DNA from: Bacillus pumilus
Lineage (GTDB): Bacteria > Bacillota > Bacilli > Bacillales > Bacillaceae
Assembly: GCF_002744245.1 (NCBI RefSeq)
Contig: NZ_NKHG01000017.1
Location: 1-51,880 of the forward strand
Reading direction: 5' to 3'
Length of the DNA stretch: 51,880 nucleotides
The notes below the pieces were generated by a model that saw only the letters and a list, made by a program, of their open reading frames with translations, ran no database searches and was not told where the DNA came from. Every line of letters begins with the position of its first letter. Position 1 is the first letter of the stretch. Shown in pieces: positions 1 to 11,300 of this stretch. Position numbers and translations under genes: made by a program.

Positions 1-11
1 TCAACAATCTG

Positions 12-42
12 AACCGTTTTGAATCGTCAAAACGGTTTTTTC
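12..42 (+). terminator. Rho-independent terminator of an upstream gene
   Basis: A perfect 10-base inverted repeat (arms 12-21 and 28-37) with a 6-base loop is followed by a T-rich run. The gene it serves lies left of the window. The next gene is convergent and its stop codon lies directly beside this hairpin, so the stem may also end that gene's transcript. Confidence 0.8.
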
Positions 43-381
43 TTATTTAAGAGGATCGACCAGTTTAAAACCGATCAGCCCTTGATGATCAGGCTTCGAG
101 AAATGAAATTCAACGCCTGATAAATGATAGGTTGAGAGAACATCTTGATCTGTTAAACGTAAAGAATACTCATCCTCATAAACCGGTGTGTGCCGCAGAA
201 CCTCGGCTTCTTCTGCAAATAACTCCAAGCCAGCCACTCGATTCTCTTGATCGATATCTACATTGATACATTCATTGACGTCTAATTCAATTGTTTCTTT
301 GATGCTCACATTCTCCGTGCTAGGGGTGATATAGATGTATCCGATGTCTATTGTTTGATCATAAGTGATTTTTCTTTTCAT
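43..381 (-). CDS. Small DUF2283-like protein
   Basis: This 112-residue soluble protein begins MKRKITYD and contains a segment of the kind IGYIYIT...ENVSIKETIELDVNECINVDIDQENRVAGLELF. That is the pattern of DUF2283 proteins: a D-x-D-x-(D/E)-x-x-x-x-G-(I/L)-E-(L/I) turn after a short beta-rich start. No function is established for the family that I can cite. An AGGTGA ribosome binding site lies just upstream of the ATG. There are no signal peptide or membrane segments. The gene is transcribed divergently from pcrB and shows no link to the biosynthetic cluster. Confidence 0.75.
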   Translation of the reverse strand: MKRKITYDQTIDIGYIYITPSTENVSIKETIELDVNECINVDIDQENRVAGLELFAEEAEVLRHTPVYEDEYSLRLTDQDVLSTYHLSGVEFHFSKPDHQGLIGFKLVDPLK

Positions 382-440
382 AGAGTCACCTGCTTAATAG
401 ATGGTTTTTTGTCAAAACTAGCGATAGCAGCCTTTATTGT

Positions 441-449
441 ATAATACCA
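441..449 (-). promoter_or_regulatory. Possible extended -10 promoter element for the DUF2283-like gene
   Basis: On the minus strand the sequence reads TGGTATTAT, an extended -10 (TGn-TATTAT), about 60 bases upstream of the start codon at 381. No good -35 is seen. Position and motif are the only support. Confidence 0.35.
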
Positions 450-640
450 TGAGACGATACAACACAACCTTCATATCAAGTATGTCATAAAACATAACGA
501 TACGCCTGTATTCAGTCAAAATAAAGCCATTCCCTGGCCGAGAAAATAGGGTTTTTCTGCCGATTCTCCAGCCATTTCGACTAAAGTTGCCACCCCCTAT
601 TTTCAAAAGAATGAAACTTTTAGCTGACGGAGGTTACCCG
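450..640. other. Intergenic stretch without a recognised feature
   Basis: This is the central part of the 325-base gap between the divergent DUF2283-like gene and pcrB. I see no convincing ORF, RNA or terminator. A 62-codon minus-strand frame over 418-606 lacks a recognisable protein and was not accepted. Confidence 0.5.
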
Positions 641-660
641 TTTTTTGCGGTCACTGATTT

Positions 661-669
661 TGTTATAAT
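661..669 (+). promoter_or_regulatory. Extended -10 promoter upstream of pcrB
   Basis: TGTTATAAT is a perfect TATAAT preceded by TGn, ending 37 bases before the pcrB ATG. The -35 position is only a T-run (641-646), which is acceptable for an extended -10 SigA promoter. Confidence 0.55.
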
Positions 670-706
670 ATTTAAATGGAATGAAACGAATGGAGGAACG
701 TTTTTC

Positions 707-1399
707 ATGTATGATGTTACCGAGTGGAAGCATGTCTTTAAACTCGATCCAAATAAAGAGATTTCCGATGAACAGCTAGAAGCCATTTGCGAATCTGGTA
801 CGGATGCCATATTGATTGGCGGCAGTGACAATGTGACAGAGGACAATGTGCTCCAATTGATGTCAAAGGTTCGAAGGTTTCTTGTGCCATGTGTGCTGGA
901 AATCTCGACACATGAGATGATTGTACCGGGCTTCGATCTGTATTTCATCCCCATCGTGTTAAACAGTGCCCATCCAGATTGGATTGTTGGGCTTCACAAA
1001 GATGCGATGAAGGAGTACGGTGATTTGATGTCAATGGAAGAGATTGTGCCGGAAGGCTATGTGATCTTAAACGAAGATTGTAAAGCGGCCAAGCTCACAG
1101 AGGCAAATACGGCGTTGGATATAGATGACGTAAGAGCATATGCAAGAGTGGCAGAGCATCTGATGAAACTGCCCATTTTTTATCTAGAATACAGCGGGAT
1201 GCTTGGAGACATAGAGCTTGTCAAAGAAACAAAAGCAGTGCTTCATGAAACGGTTCTTTTTTATGGCGGCGGCATTGAGAACGCAGAGCAGGCAAAGGAC
1301 TTTGCCCAGCATGCAGACGTGGTCGTTGTAGGAAACGTCATTTATGACCATTTCAAAGAAGCGTTAAAGACAGTCGACGCAGTCAAAAAATCATCATAG
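707..1399 (+). CDS. pcrB: Heptaprenylglyceryl phosphate synthase PcrB
   Basis: PcrB transfers a heptaprenyl group to sn-glycerol-1-phosphate, giving an archaeal-type ether lipid in Bacillus. It is a soluble TIM-barrel enzyme. The 230-residue product agrees with the roughly 228 residues of the B. subtilis protein. Recognisable stretches are the start [17 protein letters not shown], the [11 protein letters not shown] phosphate-binding segment and the [12 protein letters not shown] barrel-end motif. The frame is open further upstream (to 587), but I chose ATG 707 because a GGAGGA site (692-697) sits at correct spacing and the product then starts as the family does. pcrA follows after 57 bases with its own promoter, the usual Bacillus order. 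Confidence 0.95.
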   Translation: MYDVTEWKHVFKLDPNKEISDEQLEAICESGTDAILIGGSDNVTEDNVLQLMSKVRRFLVPCVLEISTHEMIVPGFDLYFIPIVLNSAHPDWIVGLHKDAMKEYGDLMSMEEIVPEGYVILNEDCKAAKLTEANTALDIDDVRAYARVAEHLMKLPIFYLEYSGMLGDIELVKETKAVLHETVLFYGGGIENAEQAKDFAQHADVVVVGNVIYDHFKEALKTVDAVKKSS

Positions 1400-1439
1400 T
1401 CAAACAAGACGAAACGGGTTAAAATAGAACATAAGTTCG
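1397..1439 (+). promoter_or_regulatory. pcrA promoter with LexA (SOS) box
   Basis: A -10 TAAAAT (1420-1425) follows a weak -35 TAGTCA (1397-1402, overlapping the pcrB stop) at 17 bases. Directly after it, 1426-1439 reads AGAACATAAGTTCG, which matches 12 of 14 positions of the Bacillus LexA consensus CGAACRNRYGTTYG. A LexA box just after the -10 would block transcription until DNA damage. I recall the B. subtilis pcrA operon being part of the LexA regulon, which agrees. Confidence 0.65.
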
Positions 1440-1456
1440 AATTGGCGGTGAATGGA

Positions 1457-3679
1457 ATGAATGAAATATCGAATCATCTATTAGAAGGGCTGAATGATGC
1501 GCAGAAAGAAGCGGTCAAAGCAACAGACGGTCCGCTATTACTGATGGCAGGAGCAGGAAGTGGTAAAACACGAGTGCTCACACATCGAATTGCGTACTTA
1601 ATGGCAGAAAAGCATGTAGCTCCGTGGAACATTTTAGCGATTACGTTTACGAATAAAGCAGCACGTGAAATGCGTGAACGTGTCCAAGCTATTTTAGGGC
1701 CGGGGGCAGATGACATTTGGATCTCTACGTTTCACAGCATGTGTGTTCGAATTTTAAGACGGGATATTGACCGGATTGGTGTGAATCGCAACTTCTCCAT
1801 ATTAGACACATCTGATCAGCTTTCAGTGATTAAGAACATTTTAAAAGAACGAAATATTGATCCTAAAAAGTTCGACCCACGCAGTATTTTAGGATCGATC
1901 AGCAGTGCAAAAAACGAACTCATAGACGCAGAAGAATATGCGAAAACAGCCGGTGACTTCTACGATCAAGTGGTCAGCGACGTGTATACAGATTATCAAA
2001 AACGATTGCTCAAAAACCAATCACTTGATTTTGATGATTTGATTATGATGACGATTCGTCTGTTTGAGCGCATCCCTGAAGTATTAGAGCATTACCAGCG
2101 GAAATTCCAATACATTCATGTCGATGAGTATCAGGATACAAACAGAGCGCAGTACATGCTCGTGAAACTACTGGCTCAGCGTTTTCAAAATATTTGTGTC
2201 GTCGGTGACTCAGATCAGTCTATTTATCGCTGGCGCGGAGCGGATATTACAAACATTCTCTCCTTTGAAAAAGATTACCCGTCCAGTGAAGTGATTCTGC
2301 TTGAACAAAATTACAGATCCACTAAACGAATTTTGCATGCCGCAAATACGGTCATACAAAACAATGCAAACCGTAAACCAAAAAACCTTTGGACAGAAAA
2401 TGATGAAGGTGCGAAGATTGCCTATTACCGAGCAGATAATGAATTCGGCGAGGGTCAATTTGTTGCTGGAAAGATTCGTCAGCTTCATCAAAGCGGAAAG
2501 CGCAAACTATCCGATTTCGCGATCCTCTATCGAACCAATGCTCAGTCTCGTGTCATAGAGGAAACATTAATGAAGGCGAACATTCAATACAACATTGTCG
2601 GCGGTACGAAGTTCTATGACAGAAAAGAAATCAAAGACATCTTGGCGTACTTACGACTTGTAGCAAACCCAGACGACGACATTAGTTTTGCGCGAATTGT
2701 CAACGTGCCAAAGCGCGGAATCGGGGCTACTTCTGTTGATAAAATTGCTGCGTATGCAGAGATGAATGACCTGTCGATGTTTGAAGCGCTTGGTCAGGTG
2801 GATTTCATTGGACTAGGTGCAAGGGCAGCCAATGCGCTTGATGAATTCAAACAGCTCATTGATCAAATGACGAATATGCAGGATTATTTATCTGTCACCG
2901 AATTAACGGAAGAGATACTAGAGAAAACAGAATATCGTGAAGCGCTCAAGGTCGAAAATACGATTGAAGCACAAAGCCGTTTGGAAAATATTGATGAGTT
3001 TCTATCCGTCACAAAGAACTTTGAAGAACAAAATGAAGACAAATCGCTTGTGACCTTCCTGACGGATCTCGCTTTAGTTGCTGACATTGATAAACTGGAT
3101 GAAAATGAGGAGGAAGATCAGGATGCGGTCATCTTGATGACCCTTCACGCAGCAAAAGGTCTAGAATTCCCTGTTGTTTTCTTAATGGGGATGGAGGAAG
3201 GTGTCTTCCCGCACAGCCGTTCATTAATGGAAGATGCAGAGATGGAAGAAGAACGCCGCCTTGCTTACGTAGGCATCACACGGGCGGAAGAAGAGCTTTA
3301 TTTATCAAGTGCCAAGATGAGAACATTATTTGGCCGGACGAACATGAACCTTGAATCAAGATTCATTAGAGAAATACCAGCCGATTTATTGGACAACCTA
3401 AATGAGAAAAAAGAACCGAAAACACCGTTTGGCCAAACAAGAGAGAGACCGCAAAGACGAGGGCCTGTCTCACGTCCGCAAACACAAACCATTCAAAACA
3501 CAGGCGCCGGCAGTATTGGCTGGGCTGTGGGTGATAAAGCTGCCCATAAAAAATGGGGCGTTGGAACGGTTGTAAGTGTGAAAGGCAGCGGAGATAGCAC
3601 AGAACTGGATATTGCGTTCCCAAGCCCTACAGGTATTAAGCGTCTCCTTGCAGCATTTGCCCCAATCGAGAAGCAATAA
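1457..3679 (+). CDS. pcrA: ATP-dependent DNA helicase PcrA (UvrD/Rep family)
   Basis: PcrA is an essential 3'-5' SF1A helicase that acts in repair, rolling-circle replication and removal of RecA or RNA polymerase from DNA. The product is 740 residues, like B. subtilis PcrA. Visible motifs are Walker A AGAGSGKT (residues 31-38), motif Ia TFTNKAA, Walker B with D223-E224 (VDEYQDTN), motif [17 protein letters not shown], motif [11 protein letters not shown] and motif [15 protein letters not shown]. The C-terminal [18 protein letters not shown] segment is the Tudor-like region known to contact RNA polymerase. The frame extends five codons upstream to a TTG, but [13 protein letters not shown] matches the family start. 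It is the first gene of a pcrA-ligA-camS operon, probably SOS-controlled through the box upstream. Confidence 0.97.
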   Translation: MNEISNHLLEGLNDAQKEAVKATDGPLLLMAGAGSGKTRVLTHRIAYLMAEKHVAPWNILAITFTNKAAREMRERVQAILGPGADDIWISTFHSMCVRILRRDIDRIGVNRNFSILDTSDQLSVIKNILKERNIDPKKFDPRSILGSISSAKNELIDAEEYAKTAGDFYDQVVSDVYTDYQKRLLKNQSLDFDDLIMMTIRLFERIPEVLEHYQRKFQYIHVDEYQDTNRAQYMLVKLLAQRFQNICVVGDSDQSIYRWRGADITNILSFEKDYPSSEVILLEQNYRSTKRILHAANTVIQNNANRKPKNLWTENDEGAKIAYYRADNEFGEGQFVAGKIRQLHQSGKRKLSDFAILYRTNAQSRVIEETLMKANIQYNIVGGTKFYDRKEIKDILAYLRLVANPDDDISFARIVNVPKRGIGATSVDKIAAYAEMNDLSMFEALGQVDFIGLGARAANALDEFKQLIDQMTNMQDYLSVTELTEEILEKTEYREALKVENTIEAQSRLENIDEFLSVTKNFEEQNEDKSLVTFLTDLALVADIDKLDENEEEDQDAVILMTLHAAKGLEFPVVFLMGMEEGVFPHSRSLMEDAEMEEERRLAYVGITRAEEELYLSSAKMRTLFGRTNMNLESRFIREIPADLLDNLNEKKEPKTPFGQTRERPQRRGPVSRPQTQTIQNTGAGSIGWAVGDKAAHKKWGVGTVVSVKGSGDSTELDIAFPSPTGIKRLLAAFAPIEKQ

Positions 3680-3705
3680 AACCATAGGACTTACAAAACG
3701 GATGA

Positions 3706-5730
<2,025 letters not shown>

Positions 5731-5745
5731 GAGGAGTGTTTTCTA

Positions 5746-6933
5746 TTGAAAAAGTTGTTATTGCTGCTGACAATGCTCACACTGGTATTGTCAGCGTGTG
5801 CACCTTTTGGGGGAAAGGATGAAGAAGAGGTCACACAAAAAACGGATGAAACGAAGGAAACAGCAATCATCCCGATGTACAATATCTCTGACTCCTATTA
5901 CAAAATGGTGCTGCCGTTTAAACAAGGAGCTGCAAGAGGATTAACAGCAGAGCGTCTCAATACACGCTTAGATATTGATGAATTTGAAACAGGTCTCATG
6001 CGCCTGGCAACAGAGTCATTTAATACAAATGACTATCTTTTTCAAGAAGGACAGCATTTAGATGAGGATACCGTTCTCAGCTGGCTGGCGCGCAAAAAAA
6101 CAGGCAGTGATCTGAAAAAAGCAGAAAAAGAAGATAAAAACTTTAAGAATCTAGGCTTAAACCCTGCTCTTCCAAACTCGGGCTCAACAAAGGCCAAAAA
6201 CGAAAATAGTCCAATCTACTTAGCTTCGATGCTAGAGCATAATTACTTAATTCGAAAAGACAAAAACAGCTTACAGCTTGGCGGAGTCGTTATTGGTCTT
6301 GCGCTGAACTCCGTTTATTATTATCGAGAAAATATTGGAGATCCTCAGCAAGAGGTGACCATCGATTCATCGAAAAATTCAAAGAAAATCTTAGCAGAGG
6401 GCGAAAAAATTGCGGAGCAAGTGATTAAACGAATTCGCCAAATGGACGGTTTGCAAAAAGTGCCTGTGATGATAGCCCTTTATAAGCAAGCGCCAAAATC
6501 GTCCATCGTTCCAGGAAACTTTATCGCCAAAACCGATGTGAAAGCAGGATCAGCCGATATCGGTAATTGGGACACGATCGAAGAGGAGAATGTATTCTTC
6601 CCTTCAGATAATGCCAAAAGCAGCTACAAGGATGATTCAGAACGTTTTGACCGCTTCAAGACAAAGGTAGAAGACTATTTCCCAAATTACACCGGAGTGG
6701 TAGGAAAAGGCTTCTATAAAAACGGAAACCTCCAAAAAATGAAAGTTGATATTCCAATGCAATTCTACGGGAAAACAGAAGTAGTGGCTTTCACGCAATA
6801 TTTAACAGGTGAAGTCATGGATTACTATAAGAGCACAAATATAGAAATTAACATCACTTCTTCTGATCAACAAGAAGCCCTTATCACGAAAAATGCAGAA
6901 GATAAAGAACCAACCATCCATATATATGACTAA
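5746..6933 (+). CDS. camS: CamS family lipoprotein (YerH)
   Basis: This is a 395-residue lipoprotein of the CamS / sex-pheromone precursor family, the counterpart of B. subtilis YerH. The start is TTG 5746, preceded by GAGGAGTG. The N-terminus [18 protein letters not shown] is a lipoprotein signal with lipobox LSAC and lipidated Cys18, so the protein is anchored on the outer face of the membrane. In enterococci and staphylococci, processing of such signal peptides yields cAM-type pheromones; the mature protein's role is poorly known. It is the third gene of the pcrA operon (15 bases after ligA) and is followed by a strong terminator that marks the left edge of the inserted cluster. Confidence 0.92.
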   Translation: MKKLLLLLTMLTLVLSACAPFGGKDEEEVTQKTDETKETAIIPMYNISDSYYKMVLPFKQGAARGLTAERLNTRLDIDEFETGLMRLATESFNTNDYLFQEGQHLDEDTVLSWLARKKTGSDLKKAEKEDKNFKNLGLNPALPNSGSTKAKNENSPIYLASMLEHNYLIRKDKNSLQLGGVVIGLALNSVYYYRENIGDPQQEVTIDSSKNSKKILAEGEKIAEQVIKRIRQMDGLQKVPVMIALYKQAPKSSIVPGNFIAKTDVKAGSADIGNWDTIEEENVFFPSDNAKSSYKDDSERFDRFKTKVEDYFPNYTGVVGKGFYKNGNLQKMKVDIPMQFYGKTEVVAFTQYLTGEVMDYYKSTNIEINITSSDQQEALITKNAEDKEPTIHIYD

Positions 6934-6936
6934 ATG

Positions 6937-6960
6937 AAAACCGCCTTTAGGCGGTTTTTT
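6937..6960 (+). terminator. Terminator of the pcrA-ligA-camS operon
   Basis: A 10-base perfect stem (6937-6946 and 6949-6958, core CCGCCT/AGGCGG) with a 2-base loop ends in a T-run. It insulates the housekeeping operon from the secondary-metabolite genes. Confidence 0.9.
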
Positions 6961-7066
6961 AAATTAGTCAAAATGTATCAAATTAAGAAAATATTGTTAT
7001 AAAAAGTAGAAGTGTAGAAAATAATGTATTATTATGGGTGGTAATGAAGAGAAAATGGAGATAAAT

Positions 7067-8266
7067 ATGAAAAACAAATCATTTTACTTTTTATTAGGGG
7101 GTCAAACCCTAGCAAATTTTGGGGATTCACTATATGTCCTCGTTCTAACCATCCTGACGTATCAATTAACAAATTCTACACTGATTGCTTCAATGGTGGC
7201 CGTCTCGCAGTTTGTCGGACAAGCACTTGGAGCGGTACTCATCCCTTTCTTTATGTATCATTTTAAGCTAAAAAGGCTCATTGTCTATTTGCAAATATGT
7301 CAAATTACTTTCTTCGGTTGTTTGATTTTCATTTATATTCTACAGTTATCAACACTTTCTATTCCTTTCTTTTTTATCATAGTATTTCTACTTTCTTTAA
7401 TAGATGGGGGAACCATTCCAGTTAGAAATTCGATGATCCCGCGTTTAGTAGAAAAGCCCTTTTTATTAAAAGCCAATAGTTATATTTTAACTTCTGATCA
7501 AATTGTCCTTTTACTAGGATGGCTTTTAGGAGGACTATTTATTGGCATTCTTGGACCGTTATATTTACTTTTAACGACACTTGTTTTCTACAGTTTGTCG
7601 CTCATATCCATGCTCTTTCTGATCGATACTGGGGCCGCAGCTCAACAAGAGAAATCGTCTGAATCATTTGGTGCAAGGGTCTTTTCAGGCTGGAAGCTCA
7701 TGTATGAGAAACCGACGATTCGAACATTGACGATTTTGGAAATGCTTTCTATGTGTGGCAGAAGTATTTGGACTGGTGCCATTATCCTTGTGTATGTCAC
7801 AGAAGTCTTACATCAGCCTGAAACATGGTGGGGCTTTATTAACGCAAGCTATTTTGGGGGAACCATTCTAGGTGGCCTACTCGTGCTGCGGTTTGCGAAG
7901 CATGTGGAGCACCGTTTATTTGATCACATTTTTTACAGCTCGGTGATTGTAGCCGTGTTGACTCTATGCTTAGGACTGAATGAATCAGCTTGGCTTAGTT
8001 TGTTGTTTGTCTTTTTATTAGGCCCAGCCTTTCAGCTTCGTAGTATTTCCATTCGCACATACGTACAGGATACACTGAGTCAAATTGAATTGCCTAAAAT
8101 ACTATCGGCACAACATACACTGTCCACTTTTACATACGGAATGTCGATCCTCTTTATGAGCACCATGACCGATCTCTTTGGGGCAAGAGTCGTCTTTTTT
8201 ATCAACGTTGTCCTGTTTACTGTGTCGGCTTTCCTAGCGTCTAGATTAAAAAATGAACAAATTTAG
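7067..8266 (+). CDS. MFS transporter, probable amicoumacin exporter
   Basis: This is a hydrophobic protein of about 399 residues with roughly 10-12 predicted membrane segments of the major facilitator type, resembling the MFS_3 / enterobactin-exporter subgroup (start FYFLLGGQTLANFGDSLYVLVLTILTYQLT; later RNSMIPRLV, a common loop in this group). It is likely to export the acylated prodrug to AmiB. The frame opens at 7034, but ATG 7067 has the better ribosome binding site (TGGAG at 7056-7060, 6 bases away); ATG 7055 is also possible. It precedes amiA by 91 bases with no terminator between, so it is co-oriented and probably part of the cluster. The substrate is inferred from context only. Confidence 0.85.
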   Translation: MKNKSFYFLLGGQTLANFGDSLYVLVLTILTYQLTNSTLIASMVAVSQFVGQALGAVLIPFFMYHFKLKRLIVYLQICQITFFGCLIFIYILQLSTLSIPFFFIIVFLLSLIDGGTIPVRNSMIPRLVEKPFLLKANSYILTSDQIVLLLGWLLGGLFIGILGPLYLLLTTLVFYSLSLISMLFLIDTGAAAQQEKSSESFGARVFSGWKLMYEKPTIRTLTILEMLSMCGRSIWTGAIILVYVTEVLHQPETWWGFINASYFGGTILGGLLVLRFAKHVEHRLFDHIFYSSVIVAVLTLCLGLNESAWLSLLFVFLLGPAFQLRSISIRTYVQDTLSQIELPKILSAQHTLSTFTYGMSILFMSTMTDLFGARVVFFINVVLFTVSAFLASRLKNEQI

Positions 8267-8283
8267 ACATTTTATCTCAATTA

Positions 8284-8312
8284 TTTACAAAAATACTATT
8301 GTGTGATTTAAT
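8284..8312 (+). promoter_or_regulatory. SigA-type promoter of the amiA operon
   Basis: TTTACA (8284-8289), a 17-base spacer, then TTTAAT (8307-8312) preceded by TGA (extended -10). A start near 8319 would give a leader of about 40 bases before amiA. This could drive the whole 42-kb series of genes to the terminator at 50330. Confidence 0.55.
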
Positions 8313-8357
8313 ATGTTGGTAGAAATGTTAACTATATGAAAAGTAGAGGTGACGTAT

Positions 8358-11300
8358 TTGACTAGTAGTTTAGTATATTGTCCATTAACACATCCACAGC
8401 GGCGCGTTATGAACATGGAAACATTTTATCCAGAGACACCAATTAATCATATTGGTGGTATCATTTTTGTCGATGGGCCATTGCAGCTGGACAGACTTAA
8501 GCAGGCCATTGCCTGTTGTATCAGGACGACAGAATCTCTTCGTCTCAAGCTAGTAGAGAAAGACGGAGAGACCCTTCAATACGTTGATCCAAACGCCGAC
8601 AACCATATACCTGTATACGAGTTTTCAACCCATGAACTCATGTTAGAATGGGCCGAAAAAGCCTTCAAAACACCGTTTCAATTACTAGAAACCTCTCTCG
8701 CCGAATTTGCCGTATTAAAAGTTGGTGAACAACAGTCTGGTTATTTCATCAAATGCCATCATACTGTAGCAGATGGCTGGTCGATGAAAGTAATCATCGA
8801 TAAGATTAGTCAACTATACACTGCTCTTACACAAAGCTCCTCAATCGAACAAGAAGCAGACAATCATTCTGTTTTTATTGATAAAGAATCGAAATATATG
8901 AACTCCCCAAGATTTAAAAAAGATCAGCAGTTTTGGAAAGAAACCTTATCTGATGTGTCTGATAGTTATTTGGTCCAAGGAACTGACCAAATTAAAGGCC
9001 ATCGACAGAGTCATTACCTTGATCGACAACTCTCAGAACGAATCTATGATTTTATAGATACCCATCATTGTTCAATCAACTCATTATTTACTTTAGGCCT
9101 CTTCGTTTACTTACATAAAAGATACCAGCAAAAAGATTTTATTATTGGGACTCCAGTTCTCAATCGTTCCGGGCAGAAGGAAAAAGCCACATCCGGTATG
9201 ACTGTCAGCACAATGCCTTATCGAATGAAGATCGATCCTCATCTATCTTTGTTAGAAAGTTTAACAGACGTACAAAAAAGCTATAAGGCTTACTTCCTGC
9301 ACCAGCGCTATCCATATGACGCACTCGTCAAAGATTTAGAGCTGGCAAAGGCAGGATATGATCAGCTTTTTCAAATCTTTATCAACTCTTACAGCACAAA
9401 TATGGTGCAGGAGATGGAAGGATACGCAGTTAAATACATAGAGCTTTACAATGGATTCCAGCCATACGGCTTACAAGTTGCTGTGAAAGAATGGGATGAA
9501 AAAGGGCAAATTGAGCTGCAATATGACTACAAAATCTCAGATTATGGCAAGGAAGACATCGACTTTCTTCATGAGAGGATGCTTCTATTTGTTGAGAACA
9601 TCCTCACCCATCCCGAACAGTGCTTGAAGGATGTCCTTTTAATGACAAAAGAGGAGAAGCATCGAGAGCTTTATCACTGGAATGACACAACCATTTTGTT
9701 TCCTCAGGAGAAAAAAATCCATGAATTGATCACAGACATGTCAAAGGCCTCCCCTACGCGAATAGCGATTCAGGATGGATCTCATGTGATGACATACGAT
9801 GAGCTTGAGAGAAAAACCAATCAAATGGCGCATTTCCTTCAAACACATGGGTTGCACCGGCATGATTTTGTTGCTGTATGTATGAATCATTCACCAGAAC
9901 TTATTGTGCTGCTACTAGGGATTTTAAAGGGGGGCGGTGCATATGTACCGATTGATCCGGAGTATCCGCAGGAGCGTATTCAGTTTATTTTGAATGATAG
10001 TCAGGCGAAGCTGTTTTTCACAGATCAAGCGTCGTCATACCATTTTGAAGGGGATACGTACAATATGTACAACGTGTGGGATGAGTTGGTTCAGTATGAT
10101 TCCGCGCATCCATTCATTGGAGATGCTGAAGACGTTGCATATATGATCTATACTTCCGGCTCTACAGGACAGCCAAAAGGTGTCATGATTGAGCACCGAA
10201 GCTTAGTGAACTATATCATGTCTGCCAAATTGCACTATACAGATTCAGCAGATGATCATTTTGCATTGTATTCATCTATTGCATTTGATTTAACAGTGAC
10301 ATCCATTTATACGCCTTTGGTGATTGGAAGTAAAGTGGTGATCTATCGACAAGAGGATCAGCCAGGCTTCTTACTAGAACATATCTTGTTTGATCAAAAA
10401 GCAAAAGTCATGAAGCTGACACCAGCACATATGGCGCTGTTAACAGATGGTGCGCTCACTCAATCAGTTGTAAAGCGGATGATTGTTGGCGGGGAGCAAT
10501 TATCGACAGCTCTGGCCAAAAGAATTACTGAGGCGAGTCATGGACGAATATCGATCTTTAATGAGTATGGACCAACAGAAGCAACGGTTGGCTGCATGAT
10601 TCATCCATTTCATCAAGATGATGGCGGGACATCGGTGTCAATTGGTGTGCCGATGCCAAATACGGAGATTTACCTTTTAGATGAGAATCAGCAAGTGGTG
10701 TTACCAGGAACAGTGGGAGAAATGTATATCTCAGGCGCGGGCGTTGGCAGAGGATATTGGCAGAGACCTGACTTGCAGGAATCACGCTTTCTTCCTAATC
10801 CATTTGTAAGTCATCGTCGTATGTACCGAACAGGTGACATTGCCAAACGAGCAACCGATGGAAAGCTTGAGTATATTGGACGGATTGATCATCAAATCAA
10901 GCTGCGAGGCTACCGGATTGAACTGGGGGAAATTGAACTGGCGCTTATGGCACTCGAAGAAGTTGATAAAGCGGCTGTCATTGATCTCACCGATGAAGCT
11001 GGAGAAAAACAACTCGCTGCTTATATTGAATTAAAAGAGAAACAGCTGACAACCTTTTTACTGAGAAAAAAATTATCGGATCAGCTGCCAGCCTATATGG
11101 TACCAGCGTATTTTGTCGTACTAGATGAGCTCCCGCTCACTCAAAATGGGAAAATCAATCGAGCAGCACTGCCTGATCCATTGGTGTCTCAAGTGGAAAC
11201 AGCGGTTGAATGGACCAGGGAAACAGCGGCCATCGAAGAGATCATGTTAGATACAGCAAAAGATATATTAGGGCATGAGAAGATCGCACCGGCTGATCAT

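Noticed and set aside
418..606. 62-codon minus-strand frame in the DUF2283-pcrB gap
   Set aside because: No family resemblance was seen, and the divergent promoter elements fit a non-coding gap better.
6979..6993. Possible CodY box before the MFS gene
   Set aside because: About five mismatches to AATTTTCWGAAAATT in an AT-rich stretch; not better than chance.
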